NCBI GenBank assembly: GCA_016859345.1
Contig: CM029115.1
Coordinates: forward strand, 15,922,001 to 15,986,000
Direction: 5' to 3'
Source of the DNA: Istiophorus platypterus
Taxonomy: Eukaryota > Chordata > Actinopteri > Istiophoriformes > Istiophoridae
Length of the DNA stretch: 64,000 bases
The notes under the pieces were generated by a model, which worked only from the letters and a program-made list of their open reading frames with translations, did not search any database and had not been told where the DNA came from. This document shows, in pieces, positions 1 to 11,489 of the stretch (position 1 is the stretch's first letter; every line of letters starts with the position of its first letter). Both the position numbers and the translations under genes were made by a program.

Positions 1-81
1 CTCTACTCTCATATTGATATATTCATTCATCATTTATGTGTCTGATCATTAAGGGACTCGAAAAGTGTTCTGGTGCTTGTC

Positions 82-92
82 TGTGTGGTGTG

Positions 93-140
<48 letters not shown>

Positions 141-167
141 GTGCGTGTGCGTGCGCGTGTGTGAGTA

Positions 168-200
<33 letters not shown>
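82..200. repeat. (GT)n microsatellite, interrupted
   Basis: About 120 bp of GT dinucleotides with scattered C and A interruptions. It opens long artificial Val-Cys and Thr-His frames on the two strands, which are not genes. Confidence 0.97.
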
Positions 201-1080
201 TTATGTGAGTATCCTTTGGGATTGGTTGCTCTCATCCCAGGTTTATGGTTTTATGCGTGGGGCTTGGTATTGTACCACTTACCATTTAATAGGTCATCAC
301 AAAAATGATATCTTGGCCATTGGGAGGCGTCTGCAAATAACTGGGTGTCTCAAAGTGCGTAAAAGGGCAGATACGGGAAATGGTGTGTTTTTGTGTGAGT
401 GTGAGGAAGACATAAACAGTTGCCAATAAATGCTGGTTTGGAAATTTGGAGGTTTGTATGGAGGTTTTAATCCACATTTATAGATCTGCATATTAAGATG
501 GACTATATATGTAGGTTACTGCAGTTGGTGGATTCAGAAAATGTAACCAAAAGATGGGAGAGATCTGGTTTGGTATTTCTGTAATGGTTTATAATGGTTG
601 ACTCACAGCTCTCATTATTTATTTGGACAAAATGCTTTTCATCCACATCGATACACACACATAGAAACATTGTCACACACACAAACATTTTCTGTTCATA
701 CACTGACACACAATTTCTCTCTCTGCTTCCCTCTTTTGCACTCACTCACTGTTAAACTTGGTGGGCGATCATTGTCTGAGCCCCCTGATCGACTGTCTCC
801 CTGGAATCACATTTCAGACCATTAACACCATTAAAAACCCACTAAAGCCACTAAAACCTCAGAGAACCAGCAACCATTTAACCATTAAGACCCATAGGAG
901 AAAAAAAAAACCCAGCCTCGCCAGTCAGAACACACAAGCACTATTTATTAGTAGCTTCTGCTTTTTTATGAATTTTAAATATATTTTGATATTTATAATG
1001 GAGTAGGTTTACTGTTTTTGGGAAGCTTTTTGTAAATGTTTGTATTATATTTTAGATATTTTCATTTTGCTATTATTTAG

Positions 1081-1290
1081 AGCTGAAACAATTACTCAGC
1101 TAGTAATTATTTGCAAATCATTAAAGTAATTTATCAGGCAAAAATGCCAAACATTCTCTGCTGCCAGCTTTTCAAAAAGTTAGTCAGATAAAAAAAGAAA
1201 TTTGACTCATTTATTTCTGACTTTTTAAAAACTTAAAAATTCATTGATTAATCTTAAATAATAGATAAACTAATCATTAATGAAAATAAT
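1081..1290 (+). mobile_element. Degraded hAT-type MITE copy
   Basis: The segment opens with AGCTGAAACAATTA, contains GCCAAACATTCTCTG, and ends with a run of GATTAATC / AATGAAAATAATTG. This combination is typical of a very common non-autonomous teleost element, as I remember the family, whose ends read like CAGGGCTGCAAC. The copy is short and internally deleted. A second, better preserved copy lies at 32485-32731. Family membership is from memory and was not checked against a repeat library. Confidence 0.55.
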
Positions 1291-1890
1291 TGTCATCCTC
1301 ACTGTTATTGCCTTTGAATTCAAATTATTTCAACAGACAATATGGAAGTGTTATGAGATATGTTTAGACAGAGTTTAGTTCATAATGGCAGATTGTTCTG
1401 TAAGATCATAAAGAAAAGATGAAATGTAACCAAATAGACTAGCACATGAAGACTCCTACATTTTGTATGAATGCCCAGTGCCTTGTTTAGTTGTGTTTTT
1501 GTGTTAAGAAATGGGTTTCTCAATAGCACATTTTCAAGGACCATGAACCCCATTTAAAATGCATTTGCTCTGTGAAATCAGAGACCTTTTAGTCTCCTAC
1601 GGTGCCTCTGAGTTCAGCTCAGAACGAGGGGCAGTAACATGACAGTTATAGACTATACACTATACATAAGTGAAGATGTCTATTTATGTACCCATAGTTT
1701 TATTATATTGAATCTCAAAATACTACATATGGAAAAGTGCTTAGAAATTTGATATATCCATAGATATCACCCTGCTTTTCTAAGGCTCAGAAAAACCGAC
1801 ATTATGTAGATGCAGACTTTACCCCATGACAGACCTGTGCACACAGTTAACTCACAGCAGCATCTGTGTAAATACTTTTATTTTGTCATC

Positions 1891-1896
1891 CAGCAG
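1891..1896 (+). promoter_or_regulatory. agtpbp1: Tandem NAGNAG splice acceptor
   Basis: CAGCAG follows a T-rich tract. Use of the first AG retains one extra serine codon relative to the second. Both choices keep the frame into the acidic C-terminal tail. Confidence 0.6.
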
Positions 1897-2074
1897 CTGC
1901 CCCACTACCTATGTGATGGAGGAGGACGAGCCGTCCTTTCTGGAGGCGATAGACTACAGTGCAGAGAGTAACGATGAAGATGCTGAGCCTGAAAACGAGC
2001 ACGTCAGCGAAGTCCACAAGAATCCTGATCACCTCGATCAACTGTCAGACTCTGAGACGAATCACAGGGATTAA
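1894..2074 (+). CDS. agtpbp1: Terminal coding exon, probably agtpbp1 (cytosolic carboxypeptidase 1)
   Basis: AGTPBP1/CCP1 is a cytosolic metallocarboxypeptidase that removes glutamates from polyglutamylated tubulin. This exon would give only its last 59 residues and not the catalytic domain. The frame runs from the acceptor through VMEEDEPSFLEAIDYSAESN, then a strongly acidic stretch, then LSDSE, and stops at TAA 2072-2074. The pyrimidine-rich tract and the CAGCAG acceptor (1891-1896) define the 5' end; the exon begins at 1894 or 1897, both in the same phase. The acidic, Ser-rich tail resembles my recollection of vertebrate CCP1 C-termini. The convergent position next to ntrk2 matches the mammalian gene order. 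The upstream exons carrying the zinc-binding residues are outside the window, so the call rests on the tail and synteny. Confidence 0.68.
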
Positions 2075-2831
2075 CAATGTTCGCTTCCTCTACACCTAGC
2101 AGGCTGAGCTTATAACTAGCCAATGTTTGGATCTTTAGCTGATCCCAGATACAAAAAATAGATATTCAGAACCCGCACTTCTCACTCTGACTGGTGAATG
2201 AATAGCTTAGATTTACACCTGACCCTATAATATAGACACTTTATGATGACATGTAGGCTACGTCGGCATCACTCAGGTGCTCTCTCCCAAGATAGATTGA
2301 TTTTGTTGGACCACTGAAGCCTCCAGAAGGTGCATAGTCCACCTGCCTTTTCCTTCAGATAGGCTGATATAAGCCCTCATTAAGAATAAGGATGGATTTT
2401 AATGAATGTTTTCACCTTTCCCCTTCACAATATAACCTTCATGAACTGTAACCCCTGACCTCAGACACCATAGAGCCTCTGAGATACACGTATAGCTAGC
2501 CAGAGCAGCAAACAACAGGCACCGCCGATCCTTAACTTGAACCCTTGTCCACTCGCTCATTTTTCACAGCCGATGTTATAGTCAAGCTACCTGACAAGGC
2601 TGTGGTAGTGTGATAGAGCCAGTGCAATCTGTAGGTACTGTTTTTGAACCCCCTGTTTCCTGTGACACTGTGTTTGATTAAAACACTTGGTAATTGTGGG
2701 GAAAACTGGATCTCCCATACTGACCAGCTTAGAGATCCAACCAACCTGCCTTCTTATTGCCTTTCCTTCTTTTCTTCAGTCTCATCCTGCACTTTTTACT
2801 CGTTTTGTTGGTTTGGGCCCTCCCTGTGTCC

Positions 2832-2934
2832 ATCCTTCCTTCCTTCCTTCCTTCCTTCCTTCCTTCCTTCCTTCCTTCCATCCTTTTTCCTTTCTTTCTT
2901 CCTTCCTTCCCTCCTTCCTTCCTTCCTTCCTTCT
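2832..2934. repeat. (CCTT)n tetranucleotide repeat
   Basis: About 100 bp of CCTT units with a few interruptions near 2880-2910. It generates spurious Pro-Ser-Phe-Leu frames on + and Lys/Arg/Glu/Gly frames on -. If the + strand 3'UTR call is right, it is transcribed as a polypyrimidine tract. Confidence 0.97.
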
Positions 2935-4452
2935 TGACAAGCCAAGGTATCGGTGTCTGAATGGGATGCAGGGATAACCAAAGAGCTCTGTATCCTAGCT
3001 TAGCTGCTAGTTAACATCCGTCATCCCAAGTATCTCGTAAAGAAAACCCTACTCGGACGTGACTTCACTTGAGTTATGACCCAACACCCTCTCCTCTGTA
3101 ACCCATCACTCTTTGGTCACGATGTGCTTGGGCCGACGCACCCACACACTGTTTGTCTTGCTTCATCCCAAACTGAAACTATTCATATCGCTCAAATGTA
3201 GACTGTTCATGTCATATTTAAACAAACCTTGTACAATACATGGAACACAGATATAAACACACACACCACAAACTAACACAGTTTGGTTTGAGTTTCTTCA
3301 TTATTCACAGCAGTTCAATAAGAAGATGGAATATAAAGTATCCACATTCACTGTTGGTGTTTTCTTTATTTTTAATAATAGATAGTATTATAACATTAGA
3401 CAAAGCAATGATGTAACAAGACGCATGAGCTGCAGAGCGCAGAACACTCTTTTGCACTTTGGATAAACACTATACAAGCAAAACAAAGAGAGAAAAAACA
3501 GGATAAGAGCAAAATATTAATTTATAACATGTCACAGTTTGCAAACCTCAACTTCAGTCACCTCATTAGTTTTTAAGTTCTCAGAGCCCAGCCTAAAGCT
3601 GATGGTAACGTTGCTGTGATGTTTTAAAAATTATACTGGAATTTTGTTTTCTTTGCATCCTTTCCTCCAAACTATGTGTACATTTTGTGAATTTGCTTAG
3701 GAGAGACCCATGCATAAAAACAAATGGTGCTTTCTTTTGAGAGTATAAAGTAGTTTATTGGATTTTTTCTTTTACTAAACATGGAGAATTTCTGTTGCAA
3801 TTGTACAGCTAGTGCATGGCTATTTTCTCTTGTTTTCGTTTTGTAATTTATTAAGTATTGTTTCTGGGTTGCAACCGTGATGTATATGAGGCATTTTGAG
3901 TGTGAGTATAAGTGTGTGCATGTGTGTGCTTGTGTATATGTGCGTGTGAGTGTGCGCGCACAGGAGTTTTAAGTTATTCCATTATTCAGCTCAGCTAATG
4001 CTCTTACAGTGTGTTTCTTCTTTCAATTTGATTATCCCCTTACCCTCCTTCACTCTACCCAATCATTCTCTCTTTTCTTCCCTCTAAACCTCTTTCATTC
4101 CTCTTTTTCTGACTCTCTCAGCTCACTTCCTTTTCATATTTTTGTCATTAACATCCTACAAACCCAAGGAGTTCATTGCTCTGGGAGTGGGGGTGTGTGT
4201 GTGTCCGCGTGTTTCTGCGTGTGTGTGTGTGTGTTCGTGTCAAGGCTATAAGATGTGTAATGTATGGCAAATAATGTTAGAACCATATGGGCATTGTGTG
4301 TGCTGATCTATCTGTGTTTGTAGCAGTTTTTGTTGACACAGTGCTGGGCTACTTTTGTTTTATGTTTGTTTGGAGGTAAATGAGCGGAAGTAGCGACTCA
4401 TTTTAAGTTGATTGTAATGCAGAAAACTGAAGCTAAGAGTGATGACAAGGGA

Positions 4453-4458
4453 AATAAA
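4453..4458 (+). terminator. agtpbp1: Candidate poly(A) signal AATAAA
   Basis: First canonical AATAAA downstream of the + strand stop codon, followed within 40 bp by TG- and T-rich sequence that could serve as a downstream element. This is positional evidence only. Confidence 0.35.
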
Positions 4459-4470
4459 ATGTGAATGTGG

Positions 4471-6640
4471 TAAACTGTCTGCTGTCTTTTATGTATTTTT
4501 ATTGGCTGAACTCTATAATACAGAATATTATGCACCTTGCCATCTCAACTGAATTAACATTAAAATCCCACAGCAGTTGTCCTCACGAAGGCATTGGCAT
4601 TAATCTGTAACGTTTTGATGCCCCATGACCTCCATTGTAAGGCGCCTTGCATTGTTGTCATGTACCCATTTCTCTCCAGTAACCTGGTGAGAACAAATGT
4701 TAGCATAACTGGTATAAAAAAAGTGTGAAAATAATAATTTACTACAAATACTCATAGTTTAAATTCTACAGGTACACTTAATTTATAAGCAACTTAATGG
4801 ATAAGTTCATGAAAGGTCAAGGTGGGGTTAGTGTTACAAATCAGGGGCTAGTTAACTAAAGTAAAACCCTTTATATTCATTCTTTTAATAGATAGCCTCA
4901 CATTTTTTTTCTATCTTAAACAAATACTCAAATGCCTATATTTACATTTGAATCACTATTGGTCACTGTATTTTTTTCCTCCCGCACATATCGAAAACCA
5001 TTTCAGTGAAGGTGATGAAGAGTGGGGCCAAAATCCCGAGTCCTCATTCTATGCACAATTGCATTTATTTAAATTCCACCAAAGAAAATATGAGAATTCA
5101 GTTGTCCAAGTTAGACAAATAACTCTGTAAATTTCTGTCTTTTAGACTTAAAATCCCTCTTTTTGTTATCATCTGTCACCAAAGCTCAGCAAAGAAACAA
5201 GTCTGTGAAAACAAGGAAAAAGAATTCGAAAACAATGTAACTTGGAAGGTATTCTCTTGATTTTCCGGACAGTTGCAACCTTGTATTAACTGCAAGTCTG
5301 GACAGGAAGAACAATTGCAATGACCAATAACTCTTTCAATGTACATGTGGGCATGTGAGTATTGTTCAAGGACAGACTCAAAGAAATAAGAGCCTATCCT
5401 AGTAGACAGTGCATCTCTCTATAACACAGGGAGAAACTTTTACATCCACAAATCTGACCAGATCTTTTCCAAGATCAGCAACATGTCAATTCTTAAAGGG
5501 TTTCCCAGCTGTTCATCCTCCAAATATCTCTCTTTTTTACCCTTTCATTCATACATCAATATTGATTTTTTGATACATTGCTTGGTAGCCTTACAATGGA
5601 GTGTGCAACCTTTGCAAACATGACAAATATTTTAAGCAAATCTTGTTTAACTCGTGAGGGCTGAAACTGAAGGTAGCACTAAAAATAAAAAGATAAGACC
5701 CAGTTTGTGAGAAAATGTTTTTTTCCTGATGCACATCTTTTACTATAGTTCTAGTTGGTTTTTTTTTTCTCTTGATCCATATTGATTACATGATTGTATG
5801 TTTCTGTCCGCAGAGAAAAAAATACAAGATTCAATTATTCTTCTTTAGGCAAATGTATTTTTGAGGGTGATACAAAAATGAATTTTCTTTTTCAAGGCAA
5901 ATGCATCAGTTAATTCTAGAAATAGGAACATCTGATCATGTAATTCTTTCTCCTCAATCAGCCTCTTTGAGTGCACCAGCTCTCAGTTCAGTCTTGAAGG
6001 CTCAAATATGAATTTATTCTATCGCAGAAGCCAACAGTAAAGGTAAAAATGTCTTCTTGAATCAAAAACTGGGACGTGAATCTGACAGTTACCCTATTAC
6101 ACACATAACATCCCAGGTATCAGTACCACAACTTGGTCATGTCTGCAGAACACTGTCTGGGTTTGGTTTGAGTTGATTTATTTCTGGGCAGATAGAGCAC
6201 AAGTAGACACTCAATCACTTCATGTCAGTGGCACAGTTGTATAAGCATTTGTTTAGCAATGTACCTCCACTGCTTAAGTGCCCAGAGTAACCTAATCTTT
6301 TGCTTCTGAGGAAGTGAACAAGGCAAGAAGGGGCAACAAAAGCCAGCAAATGTCTTTAACAGATTTATTTTATGATGCTGAGTTGTGAATATAAAAAGAC
6401 AGGAGGACACAGAGGAAGGGGAAGTAAAACATGGTGAGAAAGAATAGAGTGAAAGAGCGAAAGTGGAGGAAAAGCTGCGAGGAGGACAAGAGGAATTTGG
6501 AGAGGTGGAGGAGAATGTTAATCTTAGGAAGGCAGCACAGACAGAAAAGCTCTTTTCCTCTATAAGCCCCACATCCTCACTTCCTGTTCTTGCTGTCAAT
6601 CAGAGCAGCTATAATGCATCAGACAAAAGACCCCCCTACT
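4471..6640. other. Intergenic DNA with a foldback repeat
   Basis: No supported gene. The segment contains the degraded teleost repeat at 4985-5415 and otherwise AT-rich sequence in which I see no recognisable feature. Confidence 0.6.
4985..5415. mobile_element. Degraded foldback/MITE-like teleost repeat, copy 1
   Basis: Internal words such as GTGGGGCCAAAATCCCGAGTCC and CCCTCTTTTTGTTA, and the end block GACAGGAAGAACAATTGCAATGACC ... GGACAGACTCAAAGAAATAAGAGCCTATCCT, parallel the repeat at 57461-57960. They also match a family I remember from many fish sequences, whose ends read AAGGATAAGTTCACA in inverted orientation. Only part of the element remains here, and a clear left end is missing. Confidence 0.6.
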
Positions 6641-6653
6641 CCAATCCACATGG

Positions 6654-6727
6654 CCCCCCCCCAAACACACACACACACACACACCAGCCAATCAATTAAC
6701 TGCTCTGGTCAGAGGACGGGAAGTGTG

Positions 6728-6782
<55 letters not shown>
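6654..6782. repeat. C-run, (CA)n and (GT)n microsatellites
   Basis: Poly-C at 6654-6662, (CA)n at 6664-6684, then a 38-bp spacer and (GT)n at 6723-6782. The opposing CA and GT arrays could pair as a short hairpin. Confidence 0.95.
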
Positions 6783-6783
<1 letters not shown>

Positions 6784-6834
6784 GCAGGGTGGAGGGTTTT
6801 GAACTGCCTTTGTAGGTTTCTCATGTCCATCAGA

Positions 6835-7130
6835 GACCCCTAATTAGAAATCTCTCTCCCTCTTTCTCTCTCTGTCTCACACATTCAAGCAGGCATCGTG
6901 CCCAGCCTCCATCCCCACACTGACTAGCTTATTTCTGTAGTCTAAGTGTGGCTCTATGGGCCTCTAATAGCGTAGCCAATTAGCGCCAGAGTCCGACTTG
7001 GCTGCTCCTCTAACTCACTGGTGGTCCCACTGAGGGACAGAATGGCTTCCCTGAAAAGGTACAAGTCCACAAAGAACGGCCTGACAAAGTCGTGTGTGTA
7101 TAGGCTGCATGTCACAGCAGCACACAAGAC
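6835..7130. other. Possible conserved non-coding element
   Basis: A stretch of non-repetitive, balanced-composition DNA between two GT arrays, with homeodomain-like cores CCTAATTAG (6839) and GCCAATTAGCGCC (6974). I see no coding frame worth supporting. The call is an impression from composition and motifs, and cross-species alignment would decide it. Confidence 0.25.
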
Positions 7131-7143
7131 TGGAATAACCATG

Positions 7144-7167
7144 AGTGTGTGTGTGTGCGTGTGTGTG

Positions 7168-7213
<46 letters not shown>
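7144..7213. repeat. (GT)n microsatellite
   Basis: Seventy bases of GT with three single-base interruptions. It has no coding meaning. Confidence 0.97.
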
Positions 7214-7217
<4 letters not shown>

Positions 7218-7671
7218 TGTGCATGTTTGATCTCATTGTAATTCACCATCATGTCCTTATTAAAGAGTTAAGCAGTATAAGCTGTTACACATTATTATAG
7301 AGAGAAGTGCTTTTGAAGATGGTTGAATGGTTAAAAGTGGTGCCGCTAACACTGAATTCACTAACACACCAACACTACATTCAAATATATATCCAATGTG
7401 TCCAAATGACACCAAGCACTGTCATTTTCCCCATGTAATATTAAAATGTATGGCAATTTTTTTCTGTATATTAATAGTAATAATGGTGGCTTTCTTTTGG
7501 ATAACATGCTTCAATATTGCTTAACAGGGAGTACAGTCTAGACCTACTCTATATGAAAAGAGACAGCTTCTGTAATGATTCAGCGCTATATAAATGCGAA
7601 AACACGTACAAGATTCTAGTATGATAAAAATAAATTCAGCCATGTTAGTAACTCCGTGTATATCGGCACAT

Positions 7672-8115
7672 CGGGTACTTCAAGCTAACACGCTGATGCT
7701 AAGTAGGTGTATTGGTTACGTAGTAGTTTAATGTGTAAGCATGCTAACATCTGCTAGTTAGAACTGAAGAAAAAGTACAGCCGAGGCTGATGGGAATTAT
7801 TTCCCATATTATTTTCATTATAAACCAAAGTTGTGCACAAATTGAAACTATGACCTAATGGTTACACTAAATACCAAGTAATGGATCACTGAGGCGATAT
7901 ACACTATGCTATTACTGTAGTATTACTGATGGGGACATGAATGTGTGTAGTAATTCGTCCAACAGTTGTTAACACATTTCACTCTAAACCACAAAAGCCA
8001 TCCTCATGGTGGTGCTACAGAAAAAGTCAGGGGGTCACCAAATTCAGCAGCATTCATCCTCTGGAGATGTAGCAATCCATCCATTCATTCTTGAAATATT
8101 TCAATACGGACCAAT
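7672..8115 (+). mobile_element. Degraded teleost interspersed repeat
   Basis: Phrases such as CTAACATCTGCTAGTTA, GAGGCTGATGGGAAT, CATAAACCAAAG-like text, GGGGACATGAATGT, CAACAGTTGTTAACACATTTCA, CCTCATGGTGGTGCTA and AAAGTCAGGGGGTCACCAAA occur in the same order as in a widespread fish repeat that I recognise from many genomic sequences. The element class is uncertain. No intact protein frame was seen within it. Confidence 0.6.
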
Positions 8116-8183
8116 TTCACCTTCCCAAGATCCTTTAATGCTGACCTCTGGCATTTTAAAGATTTTCTGTACATTGTTCAAGG

Positions 8184-8435
8184 ATGGTGGGGCAGCACAT
8201 CAAAAAGCTGTTCTTTGAACCAATCCAAAAAAAAACACATCTCAAAACAGTGAAAGAAATCATTGGGATAATGCAAAGTGTTGCAACCTTGGCTTGCACA
8301 GGTGTGGTTGATGAAGATGACACAAAATTATTCAAGGACTTAAAAGAGACAGCGCACAAAAAAACACTTAATACAGACATACAGCTTTTTGAAAATTATA
8401 TTTCAGTAGGGATTAAAAGGGAGTCACTGAGGTAG
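8184..8435 (+). other. Unrecognised 83-codon open frame
   Basis: An ATG-initiated frame of non-repetitive composition begins MVGQHIKKLFFEPIQKK and ends in KRESLR, directly downstream of the interspersed repeat ending near 8115. I do not recognise the family. It could be a fragment of a transposon-encoded protein, a decayed retrocopy or chance. There is no intron boundary or promoter evidence. I do not call it a gene. Confidence 0.2.
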
Positions 8436-8555
8436 CAAGACAAATTTCAACAGTGAGGCTGTTACAACGGTTGGGAGTCCAAGACAAGGAAAGCGCTTCT
8501 TTGTTTTATGAAAATTGCTTAAAAGCAGTACTTTGAACTAAAAGTTTGTATGTGT

Positions 8556-8599
8556 ACATATATATATATATATACATATATATATACACACACACACAA
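8556..8599. repeat. (AT)n-(CA)n microsatellite
   Basis: Alternating AT with a short CA tail, almost self-complementary with the preceding TGTGTACA. It could extrude as a cruciform. Confidence 0.95.
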
Positions 8600-8827
8600 C
8601 ACCATCATCCACAAGTTGTGGCTGACCGGTGCATAAAAGCCCTACCTCATAGGAACAGCATACCACAGATTGTGTCTCTCACCAGGGGGAAGTACTTGTG
8701 ACTATGTTATTGCAAAGCCACAAGCCCTTGTATACAGTTTTTTGTAAACAGTCTATGAACACCACAGTGGGAACACAATTGGTTTTGTTCACTTGCGTGT
8801 TTGCGTGTTTGCCTGTTTATGTGTGCA

Positions 8828-8832
<5 letters not shown>

Positions 8833-8864
<32 letters not shown>
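8833..8864. repeat. (GT)n microsatellite
   Basis: Thirty-two bases of GT, about 190 bp from the (CA)n array at 9049, so the two could pair in one transcript. Confidence 0.95.
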
Positions 8865-8865
<1 letters not shown>

Positions 8866-9047
8866 TGTGCAGAGGACCGAAATTGTTGCAGGTGATAAGC
8901 TGACAGGGGACAGCTTGACACAAATAACAGATGCAAACACACCATGTTAAAATCAAATGCCCTGCGAACATTTTTGCAGAAGCTCACTTGGACTTGCTTT
9001 CTCTTTTGCATATCAATAGCCCTAGATAGTAGATGCGCGCTCACACT

Positions 9048-9048
<1 letters not shown>

Positions 9049-9098
<50 letters not shown>

Positions 9099-9099
9099 A
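9049..9099. repeat. (CA)n microsatellite
   Basis: About 50 bp of CA units with two T interruptions near the right end. Confidence 0.96.
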
Positions 9100-9143
9100 G
9101 ACATAATTGGTTACATAGTGTGCAGAGCCAACTCGCACCTCTC

Positions 9144-9157
9144 GTTGTCATGGCAAC
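9144..9157. promoter_or_regulatory. RFX X-box-like palindrome
   Basis: GTTGTCATGGCAAC differs at one base from the near-palindromic RFX site GTTGCCATGGCAAC. It lies in intergenic DNA between a CA array and a CT-rich tract. Binding is inferred from sequence only. Confidence 0.4.
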
Positions 9158-9254
9158 CAGAGAGACTGATTTTTCTAGAAGCACTTACTCACATCCCGTC
9201 TGTTATTCACTTGTTTGTTCATTCATTCCTCCTTTTAGTCTTTCTTTATACAAC

Positions 9255-9338
9255 GCTCTCTCTCTCTCTCCCTCTCTCCCTCTCTCACCATCCCTCTCAC
9301 TCTTTCTCTCTCTCTCCCTCTCTCTCCTCTCTCTCTCT
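9255..9338. repeat. (CT)n polypyrimidine tract
   Basis: About 84 bp of CT-rich sequence. It gives artificial Ser/Leu-rich + and Arg/Glu-rich - frames. Confidence 0.95.
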
Positions 9339-9384
9339 GGGTGCCTTTCAGCCCATTTCCATTCCCACCCCCAATAAGATGCCC

Positions 9385-9540
9385 TCTTAGCATGCATATG
9401 CAAATGAGGCAGACTTGAAACCAATTAAAAAGAATTGAATAACGGACGGCATTATGTCTTCAGCAGTTCGGCATGGAGATGGTGGCTCGGACCCACTGAA
9501 ACAACATCCAAGCAGCCACAATGTCTGTGTTATTTACTTG
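9385..9540. other. Possible conserved non-coding element with octamer site
   Basis: Non-repetitive block immediately after the CT tract. It contains CATATGCAAAT with a perfect POU octamer ATGCAAAT at 9398-9405, followed by CCAATTAAAAAG and AACAACATCC. No coding frame is supported. Its regulatory role is inference. Confidence 0.3.
9398..9405 (+). promoter_or_regulatory. POU octamer ATGCAAAT
   Basis: Exact octamer consensus, embedded in a possible conserved element. An 8-mer like this also arises by chance about once per 65 kb per strand. Confidence 0.35.
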
Positions 9541-9886
9541 TAAGATAGTATAAGCAGAGGACTGGGAAATCAGAGTGTGTTTCTTTTCTCCGCGGGGAGA
9601 CCAATTCAAAGAGCTCATGCTGTATTGGCCTGTTTTATCAGCACAGTAGAAACCGGTTTGATGATTTTATTTGTACAGGTTGAGTCTTTTCTTCATTTAT
9701 AACCCAAATGTAACATTGCTCTCCCACTTCATTCCTATCTCATCCTTTGCCTCTTTTCCTCCACTTCCCCCTTTGCCGGCCCCACAGCCCTCTCCAGGGT
9801 GTATCAGGTTACCATTGGCCGACACAGCAGGAAACAGGAAGTATATATTGCCACATAGACAAACCTCTGGTGATACTAGATTGACA

Positions 9887-9958
9887 AACACACACACACA
9901 CATACACACGCACGCACACGCACGCACATGCACAAACACGCACACGCACGCACACACA
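9887..9958. repeat. (CA)n/(CG) microsatellite
   Basis: CA array with CG-containing interruptions (CACGCACG) on its right half. Confidence 0.95.
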
Positions 9959-10910
9959 TGAAATAGCCCTGTTCTGTTACAGCAACGAAGAGGGAAAGTA
10001 TATTGAAGCTTCAATTTTGAACAGACTAAGAGGTATGTGAAGACATTATGTAATAAAATGCAGTAACACCGTGACATTTACATCCGAGTAATTTGTTCGA
10101 TACCTATAATCCAGACTCAGTGAAAACGAAGAGGAAAATCAGGCGAGACTGAGTATAAAAATAGATTCGTATTAGAGATAAATAAAGGTGGAAAGACTGG
10201 ACCATGTTGATAGGAAAGAGGAGAAATAATGTGAAGATAGAGAATAAAAAGGGAGATTCAGACATCTGGATGATTTGGAAAACAACAGAAAGAAAAATAA
10301 ATTGAGACTGTGAGAAAAAAGGAAGGGACAACTCTGTGCTCTTGTGTCAGCTCTCTGTCAAAGAGAGAGAGAGAGATTCAGGGAAATAGAAAGACGGAGA
10401 GACAGGAAGCTCTAATTGTCCCGTGTCAGCGTCCAGCCAGAACCCAGACCAAGGCGTCTTAGGCACATCGATGGATGGACGCCAGCAAGGTCAACAGCCA
10501 TAACTTCAGGTTAACACCGGGACTCACTACACAAATAAAACACACTGTGGAGATGCATGCATAAGACACACAGACTCACATATCATAAAGCATAAAGCAT
10601 GTTAAGTTCATAGGACACCAGGGTAAAAATGGTAGAGTACACATACGCTAATGAACGTTGTGAAACACAGAATGAGTGGCGATGATGGAGACAGGGTGAG
10701 ACAGACGCAGACAGACTAGCACACACACATTGTCTCAGGAGTGTAATTAATATGGAAGTTAAAGCCCGTCTCCTATAGACACAAGTGGTGGTCTCCCTGT
10801 GTCTCACTCTCTATAGACACATTTTTCTTTTTACTACAGTGGCCCCAAGAGCTCAGTGCATTACAACCAAAAACAACACAAGCAAATAAAGAAAACATCT
10901 TCACTAATTT

Positions 10911-10913
<3 letters not shown>

Positions 10914-10979
<66 letters not shown>
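10914..10979. repeat. (AT)n(GT)n compound microsatellite
   Basis: About 46 bp of AT followed without break by about 19 bp of GT. Confidence 0.97.
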
Positions 10980-11489
10980 CAAAGCTATAATGGGCTAATT
11001 ACTACTCCCACAGGCCAGAGAGTGGAAAACCTCCACTGTGATTGAGAACTGGTGAGAAGTGCAGTTGCCCTGGGTGGTCATCCCTCAATAGAAGGCCAAA
11101 AAAAAAACCCAAAAAACAAAAAACAATGACTCCATACTGAAAAACAAACTTCAGCAAGGGTTTTATAACTTACAGGAAGTGTTTTCAAAAAGTATTTTTC
11201 CTTAGTTTTACGAGAGAAAAGACTTCAAGGATGAAGATTACTTTATTGGTTTGGCAAATGTACATCGTGGTTAACTGCCCCATCTCTGTTAGGGAAGAGA
11301 ACACAGCTGCTTACCCAAGAATTTCTATGGGACCTGCCTGGGCCGTAACACATACGGTGGATGAGACAGTTCTGAACGGGACTGAGTTAGACAGACACTT
11401 GGAATCCATTAGGTGTATGGAATATATCTGTCTCAATTCATTCTATTATTCATTCATTTTCTGACCGAATAACTCATTCTCTTGTCATT

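Larger units (their letters stand above)
1..1893 (+). other. agtpbp1: Probable last intron of agtpbp1
   Basis: No exon-like reading frame was recognised here. The segment holds a long GT array (82-200), a degraded hAT-type MITE (about 1081-1290) and AT-rich sequence. It ends in a pyrimidine-rich run and a CAG acceptor immediately before the coding exon at 1894. Assignment as an intron of the + strand gene is an inference from that acceptor. Confidence 0.55.
2075..4470 (+). other. agtpbp1: Probable agtpbp1 3'UTR
   Basis: Sequence after the TAA at 2072-2074 has no further supported coding frame. It contains a (CCTT)n block at 2832-2934. The first canonical AATAAA on this strand is at 4453-4458 and is followed by GT/T-rich sequence. 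An ATTAAA variant lies near 2677. The UTR end is therefore a guess between those two sites, and transcript data would settle it. Confidence 0.4.

Noticed and set aside
73..429. Long Val/Cys-rich + frame and Thr/His-rich - frame at the left edge
   Set aside because: The first half is translation of the (GT)n array. The remainder has no recognisable domain or splice sites.
6654..7213. Dense repeats considered as a CRISPR-like or satellite array
   Set aside because: Only dinucleotide microsatellites with unique DNA between; no direct repeat-spacer structure.
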